Source of the DNA: Stenotrophomonas rhizophila
GTDB taxonomy: Bacteria > Pseudomonadota > Gammaproteobacteria > Xanthomonadales > Xanthomonadaceae
Length of the DNA stretch: 64,000 bases
Direction: 5' to 3'
NCBI RefSeq assembly: GCF_007667275.1
Contig: NZ_VDQT01000001.1
Span: forward strand, 682,001 to 746,000
Each line of letters opens with the position of its first letter. The stretch's first letter is position 1. Position numbers and translations under genes: made by a program. Below, piece by piece: positions 9,203 to 17,112 of this stretch. The notes under the pieces are model-generated. The model searched no databases. It was not told the DNA's origin and saw only the letters and a list, made by a program, of their open reading frames with translations.

Positions 9203-10867
9203 ATGCTCAGACATCTATCGATCAAGGATTTTGCCGTGGTCCGCGCCACCGAACTGGAGTTCGGCGCGGGCATGACCGTGGTTTCCGGCGAGACCGGCGC
9301 AGGCAAGTCGCTGATGGTCGACGCGCTGGGCTTCCTGTCCGGGCTGCGCGCCGACAGCGGCGTGGTCCGCCACGGTGCGGCACGCGCCGAACTGTCGGCC
9401 GAGTTCGCGCCCGCCGACGACGCCCCGGCGCGGCGCTGGCTGCGCGAGAACGAACTGGACGATGACGAACAGTGCCAGCTGCGCCGGATCATCCGCGCCG
9501 ACGGCGGTTCGCGGGCCTGGATCAACGGGCGCCCGGTCACCCTGTCGCAGCTGACCGAACTGGCCGGCATGCTGGTCGAGATCCACGGCCAGCACGAGCA
9601 GCAGGCGCTGCTGGCGCGGCCGTCGCAGCTGGCCCTGCTGGACGCCTTCGCGCGCAACGACGCCGAGCGCGCCCAGGTGCGCCAGGCCGCCACGCGCTGG
9701 CAGGCGCTGGTGGACGAAGCCGAGGCGCTGTCGCGCCAAGGCGATGTCAGCGACCGCATCGGCTTCCTGGAACACCAGCTGGGCGAGCTGCAGCGCGAAG
9801 ACCTCGAGCCGGCCTCGATCATCGCGCTGGGCAGCAGCCACCGCCGCCAGGCCCACGCCGGCGCGCTGGTCAGTGCCTGCGACGTGGCCGCCGCCCGGCT
9901 CAATGGCGACGACGAGGTGTCGGTGCTGCAGCTGCTGCAGCAGACCCGCCACGACCTGTCGCGCGTGGCCGAGCACGACGCCCGCCTCGGCGAGGTGGAC
10001 GCGCTGCTGGACAGCGCGGTCATCCAGCTGCACGAGGCCCTGGCCCTTCTTGACCGCGTGCACGACGACCTGGACGCCGACCCGGAGCAGTTCGAGGACA
10101 TCGAACGCCGGCTGGGCCGCCTGCATGACCTGGCGCGCAAGCATCGGGTGCCGATGGAAGCGCTGGCCGAGCAGCGCGACGCGATGGAAGCCGAAGTGGA
10201 GCAGCTGCGAGGCGCCGACGTGCGCCTGCAGGCGCTGGCCGGCGAGATCGACCGCGCCGCCGCCCAGTGGCAGGCGGTGGCGGCAACGCTGAGCGCCAGC
10301 CGTACCCAGGCGGCCAAGGCCCTGTCCGACACCACCACCGCGCTGATCGGCGAGCTGGGCATGGGTGGCGGCCAGTTCCTGATCGAACTGGAACCGCACG
10401 CGGCCGGCCGGCCGGACCCGAACGGCGCCGAGCGGGTCGAATTCCTGGTCGCCGCCAATGCCGGGCAACCGCCGCGCGCCCTGCGCAAGGTCGCCTCCGG
10501 TGGCGAGCTGTCGCGCATTTCGCTGGCCATCGAGGTCGCGGCGCTGGGACTGGACGCGGTACCGACCATGGTGTTCGACGAAGTCGACTCCGGCATCGGC
10601 GGCGCGGTGGCCGACATCGTCGGCCAGAAGCTGCGTGCGCTTGGCGAAAAGCGCCAGGTGCTGTGCGTCACCCACCTGCCCCAGGTCGCTTCAAAGGGCC
10701 ACGCGCATTACCGGGTCAGCAAGGCACCGGTGGACGGCATGACCCAGAGCGCGGTGGAAAAGCTGGACACGCGTGCCCGCGAGGAAGAACTGGCGCGCAT
10801 GCTCGGCGGCGTGGAAGTCAGCAAGGAAGCCCGCGCAGCCGCACGCAAACTGCTGCAGGAAACGTAG
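9203..10867 (+). CDS. recN: DNA repair protein RecN
   Basis: A 554-residue SMC-like ATPase acting early in double-strand break repair. Walker A is GETGAGKS near residue 31. A long coiled-coil middle section follows (for example EVEQLRGADVRLQALAGEI). The C-terminal half-site has the signature VASGGELSRISLAIEVAAL and Walker B TMVFDEVDSGIGG, then LCVTHLPQVASKGHAHYRVS, which is diagnostic of RecN. Length matches the family. It is divergent from hrcA with 124 bases between starts. Its TAG stop lies within the GTAG head of a REP palindrome. I saw no clear LexA box. Confidence 0.98.
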   Translation: MLRHLSIKDFAVVRATELEFGAGMTVVSGETGAGKSLMVDALGFLSGLRADSGVVRHGAARAELSAEFAPADDAPARRWLRENELDDDEQCQLRRIIRADGGSRAWINGRPVTLSQLTELAGMLVEIHGQHEQQALLARPSQLALLDAFARNDAERAQVRQAATRWQALVDEAEALSRQGDVSDRIGFLEHQLGELQREDLEPASIIALGSSHRRQAHAGALVSACDVAAARLNGDDEVSVLQLLQQTRHDLSRVAEHDARLGEVDALLDSAVIQLHEALALLDRVHDDLDADPEQFEDIERRLGRLHDLARKHRVPMEALAEQRDAMEAEVEQLRGADVRLQALAGEIDRAAAQWQAVAATLSASRTQAAKALSDTTTALIGELGMGGGQFLIELEPHAAGRPDPNGAERVEFLVAANAGQPPRALRKVASGGELSRISLAIEVAALGLDAVPTMVFDEVDSGIGGAVADIVGQKLRALGEKRQVLCVTHLPQVASKGHAHYRVSKAPVDGMTQSAVEKLDTRAREEELARMLGGVEVSKEARAAARKLLQET

Positions 10868-10888
10868 AGCCACGCCCTGCGTGGCTGG
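10864..10888 (+). repeat. REP palindrome (GTAGAGCCACGC family) supplying the recN stop
   Basis: GTAG followed by AGCCACGC-cct-GCGTGGCT. The same family recurs at 47152 and as an inverted pair at 62275-62338. The TAG of the GTAG head is the recN stop codon. Confidence 0.8.
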
Positions 10889-10920
10889 GGGCGCAGGCAC
10901 CTGCCGATGACATGTACCGG

Positions 10921-11838
10921 TCAGGCCAATGGCCTGCCCAGGTCCACGTTTTCCACCAGGAAATCCAGCAACGCCCGCACCCGCAGCGGCAGGTAACCGC
11001 CCTGCCCCACGAACACCGCGTGCACGTCCTCCAGGTCGCCCGGATTGGCGTGTTCCAGCACCGGCAGCAGCCGCCCGGCGGCGAGGTCGGCCTGCACCTG
11101 GAACGCGGCCAACCGCGCCAGCCCCAACCCGGCCACCGCCAGGCGCCGCACCGCTTCGCCATCGCTGGCGCGCGCATTGCCACCCGGCGGCACCACCTCG
11201 ACCTGCCCCTCCCGCAGCACCGGCCAGCCCGACTGCGCACGGGCGTGCCCGATATCCAGCCGGTTGTGCCCCAGCAGCGTCGTGGCGTCGTCCGGCAGGC
11301 CGTGGCGTGCCGCATAGGCCGGCGCGGCCACGATCATCATCCGCGTCGCGCCCAGGCGCCGCGCCACCAGGCTGGAGCTTTTCAACGGCCCGGCGCGCAC
11401 CGCTACGTCGGTGCGCTGCTCCAGCAGGTCGATCACTTCGTCGGTCAACACCAGGTCCACCGCCACCTGCGGGTGCCGGGCCAGGAAGGCGGGCAACAGC
11501 GGCAACAGGAAGTGGTGCCCGAACGGCACATTCGCATTCACCCGCAGCCGCCCGCGCGGCTCGGCATGGGCGCTGGCACAGCGTTCGGCTTCATCCAGGT
11601 CGGCCAGCACCCGCAGGCCGCGCTCGTAGAACGCACACCCCTCCGGGGTCAGCTGCAGTTGCCGGGTCGAACGCTGGAGCAGGCGCGTGCCCAGCCGCTG
11701 TTCGAGCCGCGCGACCAGCTTGCTGACGGCCGACGGGCTCATGTCGAGCGCGCGGGCGGCGGCCGAGAAACTGCCGGCCTCGATCACCCGCACGAAGATT
11801 TCCAGCTGTCCTGATCGATTGATGTCGGGCGCGGCCAT
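10921..11838 (-). CDS. LysR-family transcriptional regulator
   Basis: A 305-residue LysR regulator using the ATG at 11838; an in-frame GTG at 11856 would add six residues and lies inside a dyad. The N-terminal helix-turn-helix reads QLEIFVRVIEAGSFSAAARA and DMSPSAVSKLVARLEQRLGT (residues about 10-50). The rest is a periplasmic-binding-protein-like effector domain (RLRVNANVPFGHHFLLPLLP). It is divergent from the GDSL esterase, and a perfect T-N11-A dyad sits just upstream of its start, so it probably controls itself and perhaps the esterase. The effector is unknown. Confidence 0.92.
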   Translation of the reverse strand: MAAPDINRSGQLEIFVRVIEAGSFSAAARALDMSPSAVSKLVARLEQRLGTRLLQRSTRQLQLTPEGCAFYERGLRVLADLDEAERCASAHAEPRGRLRVNANVPFGHHFLLPLLPAFLARHPQVAVDLVLTDEVIDLLEQRTDVAVRAGPLKSSSLVARRLGATRMMIVAAPAYAARHGLPDDATTLLGHNRLDIGHARAQSGWPVLREGQVEVVPPGGNARASDGEAVRRLAVAGLGLARLAAFQVQADLAAGRLLPVLEHANPGDLEDVHAVFVGQGGYLPLRVRALLDFLVENVDLGRPLA

Positions 11839-11841
11839 GGG

Positions 11842-11856
11842 GTGAATCCAATTCAC
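11842..11856. promoter_or_regulatory. LysR-box-like dyad
   Basis: GTGAAT-cca-ATTCAC, a perfect 6-3-6 dyad with the T-N11-A form typical of LysR sites, three bases upstream of the LysR start. The decamer TTCACAGATG overlaps it (11852-11861) and is repeated 30 bases away (11882-11891), next to the esterase ribosome binding site. Confidence 0.5.
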
Positions 11857-11905
11857 AGATGATTTTCCAGCGGCAGTCTAGTTCACAGATGGAGGCCCGC
11901 GCACC

Positions 11906-13204
11906 ATGGCCGTCACCTTCCCTGGATGCGCTGCGATGAACCCCCTGACCCGCTTCGCCACCGGCGCCCTGCTCGCACTGGGCGCCACCTCCGCCACAGC
12001 TGGAACCGCCCCGCCACCGCCTTCCGCAGCCACGCAGTGGGTGGCCAGCTGGCAAGCGAGCCCGCAACCGGTATGGGACGCTGCCTTCCTGTTTCCGACC
12101 GGCATCCCCACCGCCCTGGACCAGCAGACGTTCCGGCAGACCGCGCGGATCAGTCTGGGCGGCGCGCGCCTGCGTGTGCGGCTCAGCAACGCCTACGGCA
12201 GCACCCCGCTGAGGATCGGCGCCGTGAGCGTCGGCACGGTTCCCGGTGCCACGCCGGTCGCACTGTCCTTCGCCGGGCAGGCCGGCACCGTGATCGCGCC
12301 CGGGAAGGACGTCCTGAGCGATCCGCTCGCCGTGCCCACCACTGACGGGCAATCGGTCCAGATAAGTGTCTACGTACCCGGGCATACCCCACTTCAGACC
12401 TTCCATTGGGACGGGCGCCAGACCAGCACGCTGGCGCCCGGCAACCAGACCGCCCGCGCCACCCTGCACGATGGCAGCAGCACCACCGCACGCCTGTTCC
12501 TGACCGGCATCGAGGTCGACGCGCCGACGCCGGCGCGGAGCGTGGTGGTGATCGGCGACTCGATCACCGACGGCGCCAGCGCCAGCCTGGACCGCGACCA
12601 GCGCTGGACCGACCACCTCGCCATGCGGCTGGCAGTGCAGCGCGTGGCGGTGGTCAATGCGGGCATTTCCGGCGGTCGGCTGCTGCGCGACGGCATGGGC
12701 CAATCGGCGCTGGCGCGCCTGCAGCGCGACGTGTTCGACCAAGCGGGGGTGGCCAGCGTGATAGTGCTGATCGGCATCAACGACATCAGCTGGCCGGGCA
12801 CCGCGTTTGCCCGCGACCAGCCCCCGCCGACCCTGGCCGAGCTGCAGGAGGGCTACCGCCGCCTGGCGCAGCGCGCGCATGCACGGGGACTCCGGGTGCT
12901 GGGAGCGACCCTGACGCCGTTTGCCGGCGCCCTGCCCGGCACCCCGCTGGACGACTATTACCAGCCGCCCAAGGACGCGCTGCGCGCCAAGCTCAACGCC
13001 TGGCTGCGCAGCGATGCCAGCCCGTTCGACCAAGTGATCGACCTGGACGCAGCGCTGCGCGATCCGGCCGACCCTTCACGGCTGGCCGCTGCTTACGACT
13101 CCGGCGACCATCTGCACCCCGGCGATGCCGGCAACCGCGCCATGGCCGAGGCGGTGGACCTTGCGGCCCTGCTGCCGCCGATGCAGGCGGATGCGGTTCG
13201 GTGA
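11906..13204 (+). CDS. exported SGNH/GDSL-family esterase
   Basis: A 432-residue SGNH hydrolase. GGAGG ten bases before the ATG supports this start; a second ATG at 11936 would give a cleaner signal peptide (MNPLTRFATGALLALGATSATA). The catalytic blocks are VVVIGDSITDGA (serine nucleophile, near residue 215), the Gly of VNAGISGGRLL, LIGINDIS (Asn block) and DHLHPGDAGNRAMAEA with the Asp-His pair at the end. An N-terminal beta-rich region of about 200 residues precedes the hydrolase, as in rhamnogalacturonan or acetylxylan-esterase-like proteins. The exact ester substrate is not evident. A strong terminator follows. Confidence 0.9.
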   Translation: MAVTFPGCAAMNPLTRFATGALLALGATSATAGTAPPPPSAATQWVASWQASPQPVWDAAFLFPTGIPTALDQQTFRQTARISLGGARLRVRLSNAYGSTPLRIGAVSVGTVPGATPVALSFAGQAGTVIAPGKDVLSDPLAVPTTDGQSVQISVYVPGHTPLQTFHWDGRQTSTLAPGNQTARATLHDGSSTTARLFLTGIEVDAPTPARSVVVIGDSITDGASASLDRDQRWTDHLAMRLAVQRVAVVNAGISGGRLLRDGMGQSALARLQRDVFDQAGVASVIVLIGINDISWPGTAFARDQPPPTLAELQEGYRRLAQRAHARGLRVLGATLTPFAGALPGTPLDDYYQPPKDALRAKLNAWLRSDASPFDQVIDLDAALRDPADPSRLAAAYDSGDHLHPGDAGNRAMAEAVDLAALLPPMQADAVR

Positions 13205-13210
13205 AATGAA

Positions 13211-13238
13211 AAACCCCGGGGGTGACCCGGGGTTTTTT
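13211..13238. terminator. bidirectional terminator between esterase and fur
   Basis: Perfect 10-bp stem AAACCCCGGG / CCCGGGGTTT with loop ggtga, T run on the plus strand and A run on the left. It ends the esterase transcript seven bases after its stop and can also stop fur read-through from the other side. Confidence 0.88.
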
Positions 13239-13242
13239 GAAG

Positions 13243-13277
13243 GTCTACCGACCAACGGTCGGTAGCTACCGGGCGGG
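13243..13277. repeat. REP-like palindrome (TACCGACC family)
   Basis: TACCGACC-aac-GGTCGGTA followed by GCTACCGGGCGGG, between the terminator and the end of fur. It is the fourth member of the family first seen at 1699. Confidence 0.8.
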
Positions 13278-13287
13278 TAACCTTCGG

Positions 13288-13704
13288 TTACCGGCGCTTT
13301 TTGCGCACGTAGAGCACCAGCGAGTGCTCTTCCAGCTCGTAGCCGTGGTCGGCGGCGATCTTGCGCTGGAGTTCCTCGATCTCGTGGCTTTCGAATTCGA
13401 TGATCTTGCCCGAGTCGACATCGACCATATGGTCGTGGTGGCCACCGCGGTCCAGTTCGTAAACGGCCTGGCCGCCCTCGAAGTTGTGCTTCAGTACCAG
13501 GCCGGCGGCCTCGAACTGGGTCAGCACCCGGTACACCGTGGCCAGGCCGATCTCGTCGCCGTGCTCCAGGAGCTGGCGGTAGATGTCTTCGGCGGTCATG
13601 TGGTGCTGGTGCTTCTGGGCGTCGCGCTGCTCGAGCAGGGCAAGGATCCGCATACGCGGATGGGTCACCTTCAGGCCAACTTTGCGCAGGTCGTGGGTTT
13701 CCAT
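13288..13704 (-). CDS. fur: ferric uptake regulator Fur
   Basis: A 138-residue iron-responsive repressor. The winged-helix N-terminus (LRKVGLKVTHPRMRILALLE, then TAEDIYRQLLEHGDEIGLAT and VYRVLTQFEAAGLV) leads to the metal-binding dimerisation domain with HHDHMVDVDSGKIIEFES. The end, HGYELEEHSLVLYVRKK, is close to Pseudomonas Fur. The usual CxxC of enterobacterial Fur is replaced by VDVDSG and the protein has no cysteine at all, so the structural zinc site of the E. coli type is absent. It is divergent from bamE with a 103-base shared control region, the omlA-fur arrangement known in Xanthomonas. Confidence 0.97.
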   Translation of the reverse strand: METHDLRKVGLKVTHPRMRILALLEQRDAQKHQHHMTAEDIYRQLLEHGDEIGLATVYRVLTQFEAAGLVLKHNFEGGQAVYELDRGGHHDHMVDVDSGKIIEFESHEIEELQRKIAADHGYELEEHSLVLYVRKKRR

Positions 13705-13807
13705 AGGTCTCCGTTCATTGGCGATTTAGCGCCAGCTGCCTCGGATCGGGTCGCGGCGACACGTTCGGAGTGTATCATCGACTCGATTTCCCCAACCGCC
13801 ATTCCCG

Positions 13808-14200
13808 ATGCGCAATCTCCTGCTGGTCGCCGCCGTTGCCCTGTCCACCACGGGCTGCGGCATCATCTACAAGCAACCCATCTACCAGGGCAACCTGATC
13901 CGGGAGCAGTCCGTCGGTCAGCTGCAGGTCGGTCAGAGCAAGCAGCAGGTCAACGCCCTGCTGGGCACCCCGTCCATCGACGATCCGTTCCATGCCCAGC
14001 GCTGGGATTACACCGCCAGCCAGCGGGTAGATCGCCTGGGCCGTACCGAAGTGAAGAACTTCACCGTGTTCTTCGAGAACGACCAGGTCACCCGCTGGGA
14101 AGGCGACTTCTTCCCGAACGATGACGCCCAGCTGGCCCGGGACCAGGTGCGCCAGTTCGGCCGCAACCTGGCCAAGGACAAGAAGAAGCGCGGCCGCTGA
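13808..14200 (+). CDS. bamE: outer membrane assembly lipoprotein BamE (SmpA/OmlA)
   Basis: A 130-residue lipoprotein of the BAM complex, which inserts beta-barrel proteins into the outer membrane. The signal peptide MRNLLLVAAVALSTTGC ends in a lipobox with Cys17. The SmpA/OmlA domain follows with KQPIYQGNLI, VGQLQVGQSKQQVNALLGTP (about residues 35-55) and the RWDYTAS strand. The C-terminus is long and basic (NLAKDKKKRGR). Length is normal for xanthomonad OmlA. It is divergent from fur; a TATCAT-like minus-10 lies about 30 bases before the start. Confidence 0.95.
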   Translation: MRNLLLVAAVALSTTGCGIIYKQPIYQGNLIREQSVGQLQVGQSKQQVNALLGTPSIDDPFHAQRWDYTASQRVDRLGRTEVKNFTVFFENDQVTRWEGDFFPNDDAQLARDQVRQFGRNLAKDKKKRGR

Positions 14201-14249
14201 TCCCGCGCGCGGGTGGCCGCCGGGCAGCGCCGTGCGCTGCGCAGCGGCG

Positions 14250-14507
14250 CTACCTCGCCTTTGCGCGCCGCCGCCGGTTGTCCTTCGGGTCGGCCAGCAG
14301 CGGGCGCAGCAGCTCCACCCGGTCCCCGTCGTGCAGGCGCTGGTCGCCCCTGGCGACCACCCCATGCAGGGCCACCGCCGGACAGGCGTCACTGCCCTCG
14401 ATCGCCGCCGCCGCGATCGCATCGGCCACAGTGGCGCCCTCGGCCAGCTCCAGCAGGCGTGACGCCGCCCGCTCCGGCCAGGCCAGCACCACTTCGACCC
14501 GGATCAT
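14250..14507 (-). CDS. rnfH: RnfH-family protein
   Basis: An 85-residue ubiquitin-like-fold protein of the RnfH (UPF0125) family: MIRVEVVLAWPERAASRLLE at the start, TVADAIAAAAIEG in the middle, VVARGDQRLHDGDRVELLRP near the end, and a basic tail. The family is typically found next to ratA, as here, where the stop of ratA is three bases upstream of this start. Its molecular role is not established. The basic tail (NRRRRAKAR) suggests an RNA or ribosome neighbourhood, but that is inference. Confidence 0.9.
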   Translation of the reverse strand: MIRVEVVLAWPERAASRLLELAEGATVADAIAAAAIEGSDACPAVALHGVVARGDQRLHDGDRVELLRPLLADPKDNRRRRAKAR

Positions 14508-14510
14508 GGC

Positions 14511-14939
14511 TCAGTCCTGCTCGTCGGCGACGCGCACGAAATCGTTGACCATGCGGTCGGCCAGCCCCTGGAAGCCCAGTGCCAGTGCCGGCCCGAGCAG
14601 GCGCGAGTTGGGTTCGAACTCCAGGGTCAGGGTCACCTTGCAGGCGTCTTCGGCCAGCGCATGGAATTCCCAGCGGCCGTGCAGGCGCTTGAACGGGCCA
14701 TCGCGCAGCTGCATATCGATGTGATGGGGGCGCTGCAGGGTGTTTTCGGTCATGAACCAGGTCGAAAACGACCCCAGGCCCAGGTCGAGCCGCGCCACCA
14801 CCCGGTCGGGACCAGTTTCCAGGATCTGCGCAGCCGAGCACCAGCGGAAGCGGTGCGGGTAGGCATCAATATCATTGACCAGGTCGAACATGCGGGCAGC
14901 CGAATGTTCCACCAGGGCACTACGTCGAATAGTTGGCAT
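14511..14939 (-). CDS. ratA: RatA-type START-fold protein (coenzyme Q10-binding family)
   Basis: A 142-residue START-like protein. The start at 14939 gives MPTIRRSALVEHSAARMFDL; an in-frame open extension upstream is antisense to smpB and is rejected. The family signature is VNDIDAYPHRFRWCSAAQIL, followed by LEFEPNSRLLGPALALGFQG and a C-terminal helix. Members are annotated either as RatA, a toxin blocking 70S ribosome assembly, or as coenzyme-Q10-binding Coq10/PasT proteins. Both are family knowledge and I cannot choose between them here. It is divergent from smpB with 57 bases between starts, a conserved gene order around ssrA. Confidence 0.92.
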   Translation of the reverse strand: MPTIRRSALVEHSAARMFDLVNDIDAYPHRFRWCSAAQILETGPDRVVARLDLGLGSFSTWFMTENTLQRPHHIDMQLRDGPFKRLHGRWEFHALAEDACKVTLTLEFEPNSRLLGPALALGFQGLADRMVNDFVRVADEQD

Positions 14940-14996
14940 GCGAAGGCTTGGCTGGCGAATCGACCACGGGGGGCCCGAATCGGAGACAATAGGTGA

Positions 14997-15500
14997 ATGA
15001 GCAAGAACAGCGCCAAGGATAAAGCAAAGAACGCGACGGCCAACAAAACCATCGCGCTCAACAAGCGTGCCCGCCACGAGTACAGCCTGGAAGACCGTTT
15101 CGAGGCCGGCCTGGCCCTGCAGGGTTGGGAGGTGAAGTCGATCCGCGCCGGCCGCGGCAACATCGTCGACGCCTACGCCTACATCAAGGACGGCGAGATC
15201 TTCCTGATCGGGGCCCAGATCACCCCCCTGATCCAGGCCTCCACCCACGTGGTCGCCAACGACCGCCGCGAGCGCAAGCTGCTGCTCCACCGCAGCGAGA
15301 TCGACAAGCTGGTCGGCAAGGTCGAACGCGACGGCTACACCATCGTGCCCACCGCGATGTACTGGAGCAAGAACAAGATCAAGCTGGAAGTGGCGCTGGC
15401 CAAGGGCAAGCAGACCCACGACAAGCGCGACGCCGAAAAGGACCGCGACTGGGCCCGCGAAAAGCAGCGCACCATGCGCCGCCACAACCGCGACGCCTGA
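14997..15500 (+). CDS. smpB: SsrA-binding protein SmpB
   Basis: A 167-residue partner of tmRNA in trans-translation, needed to deliver tmRNA to stalled ribosomes. Conserved segments are TIALNKRARHEYSLEDRFEA, LALQGWEVKSIRAGRGNIVD, DGEIFLIGAQITPL and the C-terminal basic tail KRDAEKDRDWAREKQRTMRR, which enters the mRNA channel. Length is typical. The tmRNA gene itself lies 536 bases downstream, with one small gene between, so both partners sit together. Confidence 0.97.
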   Translation: MSKNSAKDKAKNATANKTIALNKRARHEYSLEDRFEAGLALQGWEVKSIRAGRGNIVDAYAYIKDGEIFLIGAQITPLIQASTHVVANDRRERKLLLHRSEIDKLVGKVERDGYTIVPTAMYWSKNKIKLEVALAKGKQTHDKRDAEKDRDWAREKQRTMRRHNRDA

Positions 15501-15568
15501 CCGCCCTGTATTCACGCAGCGCCGGGCCCTGCCCGGCCGCGTTTCACCCCACACCCCCGGAGCCCTCC

Positions 15569-15925
15569 GTGACCGAAGAAGAATCCCAGGAAACCGCCCC
15601 CAGCGCGGATCCTGCTGCCCTGCTCCAGGCGGACATCGCCGCCTACGAAACCATCTTCGCCGAGCTCACCCGGGCCATGGACCCGGCCGCCCTGCTCAAG
15701 GTGCTGACCTACCTGCAGCGCAACGCCAAGCGCGACGCCTCCGAGACCCAGACCTACGATTCGCTGGAGCACCGCCGCCTGGTGGCCCGGATCGAGGCCC
15801 TGATGGCCCGCGCCGAACCCGAAGCCCGCAAGCAGGCCATGACCCAGCGCAACGCGCAAAACCACGAGCGCAAGGTGCGGGCCAAGCACCAGGCCGACAG
15901 CAAGCGCCAGCGTGAAGGAAGGTAA
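15569..15925 (+). CDS. conserved hypothetical protein between smpB and ssrA
   Basis: A 118-residue, highly charged, helical protein that I do not recognise. The GTG at 15569 is preceded by GGAG at a good distance. The N-terminus is acidic (VTEEESQETAPSADPAALLQ), the middle is helical (ALLKVLTYLQRNAKRDASET), and the end is basic (NHERKVRAKHQADSKRQREG), without a membrane segment or signal peptide. It follows smpB by 68 bases in the same direction and could be co-transcribed. The basic end would suit RNA binding, but this is only a composition argument. Confidence 0.72.
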   Translation: MTEEESQETAPSADPAALLQADIAAYETIFAELTRAMDPAALLKVLTYLQRNAKRDASETQTYDSLEHRRLVARIEALMARAEPEARKQAMTQRNAQNHERKVRAKHQADSKRQREGR

Positions 15926-16036
15926 GACCGACAGGGCCGTGACGTTTTCAGGTGACTGTTCAGCTGAATCGGAGTAGGATCGGCCCTATCAAGTAACGTC
16001 TGGGTCGCCAGACGCCTTGCAGTTCTTGAAGAAACC

Positions 16037-16429
16037 GGGGGTGCATTGGTTTCGACGGGGGTTGTGAAGTCACTTGGTGCATGCCGAGGGGGCAGCTTTC
16101 CTCGTAAATCCAGCCGCAAAACTCTAGTTGCCAACGACGACAACTACGCTCCGGTCGCTCTCGCAGCCTAAAAGCTGTTTGAGTTACCTTCTGCCGACTT
16201 AGGCGGAGCCCCGAACCCACTTGTGTCCATGCTCGTCGGTGTAGGGTCATTATCATGGAATCGGTCGTGATGGCTGCCTGTCAGTCGCGACCTAACCTAA
16301 AGCAGGCTGATCCTGGGGTGCGTTTCGCACACCGTACTGCCACAGGACGACACCAAACGGTGAGCTAAGCATGTAGAACTGGGGATGGAGTGCCTTCGGA
16401 CGGCGGTTCAATTCCGCCCACCTCCACCA
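16037..16429 (+). ncRNA. ssrA: tmRNA (ssrA)
   Basis: The 5' end GGGGGTGCATTGGTTTCGACG and the 3' end ...GGTTCAATTCCGCCCACC with encoded CCA pair into a seven-base acceptor stem (GGGGGUG with CACCUCC, one G-U pair). The T arm GGTTCAATTCC is plain. The tag reading frame at 16130-16171 encodes ANDDNYAPVALAA and stops at TAA, so stalled proteins would receive an AA-ending degradation tag. The roughly 390-base length is normal for one-piece tmRNA. The 3' end and terminator are duplicated at 17707-17790, showing use as an integration site. Confidence 0.97.
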
Positions 16430-16503
16430 ACGAAGGGTCTGAGAAGACCCAGAGAAGCCGAGAGATCCTTATGAAACGGGGCTCTCGGCTTTCTTTTTGT
16501 CCC
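16421..16503 (+). repeat. left attachment-site copy (ssrA 3' end plus terminator)
   Basis: Direct repeat of about 83 bases from CCTCCACCA of the tmRNA acceptor through TTTTTGTCCC, matching 17707-17790 with only a handful of substitutions and one short indel. It includes a small hairpin (GGGTCT/AGACCC) and the rho-independent terminator AGCCGAGAG ... CTCTCGGCT followed by TTCTTTTT (16456-16497). Such a pair flanking phage debris is the classical attL/attR pattern of integration into ssrA. Confidence 0.85.
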
Positions 16504-16669
16504 ACGTAGTCTGGGGCATCCGTTGCAGCCCATGCGACTGTGGGGATATATCTTGGGTCCTGACGTGACCCTGGCCATGGCCCGTGCTGCCCGCGACGAT
16601 GCTCGTCGGCTGCTGGCCAGCGGGGTGGATCGAGGGGTGCAGCGATACCTTGGCCTCGTTGGATACAAG

Positions 16670-16957
16670 TCAGGCCACGGCATAGACCCACGCGGGGAGA
16701 CCCAGCCCAAGTGCGGCCAGGGCGACTGCTCCGAGCCACAGCATCCATGACCGCTGCCGGTGAGATGCGCGCCCCCAAAGGCGATTTGCCAAGTATCCCG
16801 CGATGCAGGCTGGCAGAAGGCTCAAGGCGCCCCCGGTCCACCAGAAGAATCCGTGGCCCACCAACATGTAGATAACGTAGCCGCCGAATGCGAAGGTGAG
16901 CCATAGCCCAATAACGGCACCCAGCAGCACATAGACCGCGACGCAGAGTTTTCTCAT
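16670..16957 (-). CDS. small multi-pass membrane protein in the prophage scrap
   Basis: A 95-residue hydrophobic protein with about three membrane helices: residues 3-25 (LCVAVYVLLGAVIGLWLTFA), 35-58 (around FFWWTGGALSLLPACIAGYL) and 72-94 (WLGAVALAALGLGLPAWVYA), with a basic loop HRQRSW between the last two. No family is recognised. It lies between the two ssrA repeats, on the same strand as the Rz/Rz1 remnant. A holin would be a natural guess from location and size, but the sequence gives no direct support. The rest of 16504-17112 shows nothing else convincing. Confidence 0.5.
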   Translation of the reverse strand: MRKLCVAVYVLLGAVIGLWLTFAFGGYVIYMLVGHGFFWWTGGALSLLPACIAGYLANRLWGRASHRQRSWMLWLGAVALAALGLGLPAWVYAVA

Positions 16958-17112
16958 GGTTTCGCTCAGGCCGGCGTGGGCCGACTACCTCGGGGCATTG
17001 GTAGCCCAGCGTAAGCGAAGGCTGCTGCTCTGGAAGTAGGAATATCCCTAGCTGGCCTAGATTAGGCGCGGGCGGTGCGTCCCTACTTGGCCGAGCCATG
17101 ATTGATCGCTTC

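Noticed and set aside
14940..15554. In-frame extension of ratA upstream to 15554
   Set aside because: It runs antisense to smpB, and the family start MPTIRRSALVEH is found at 14939.
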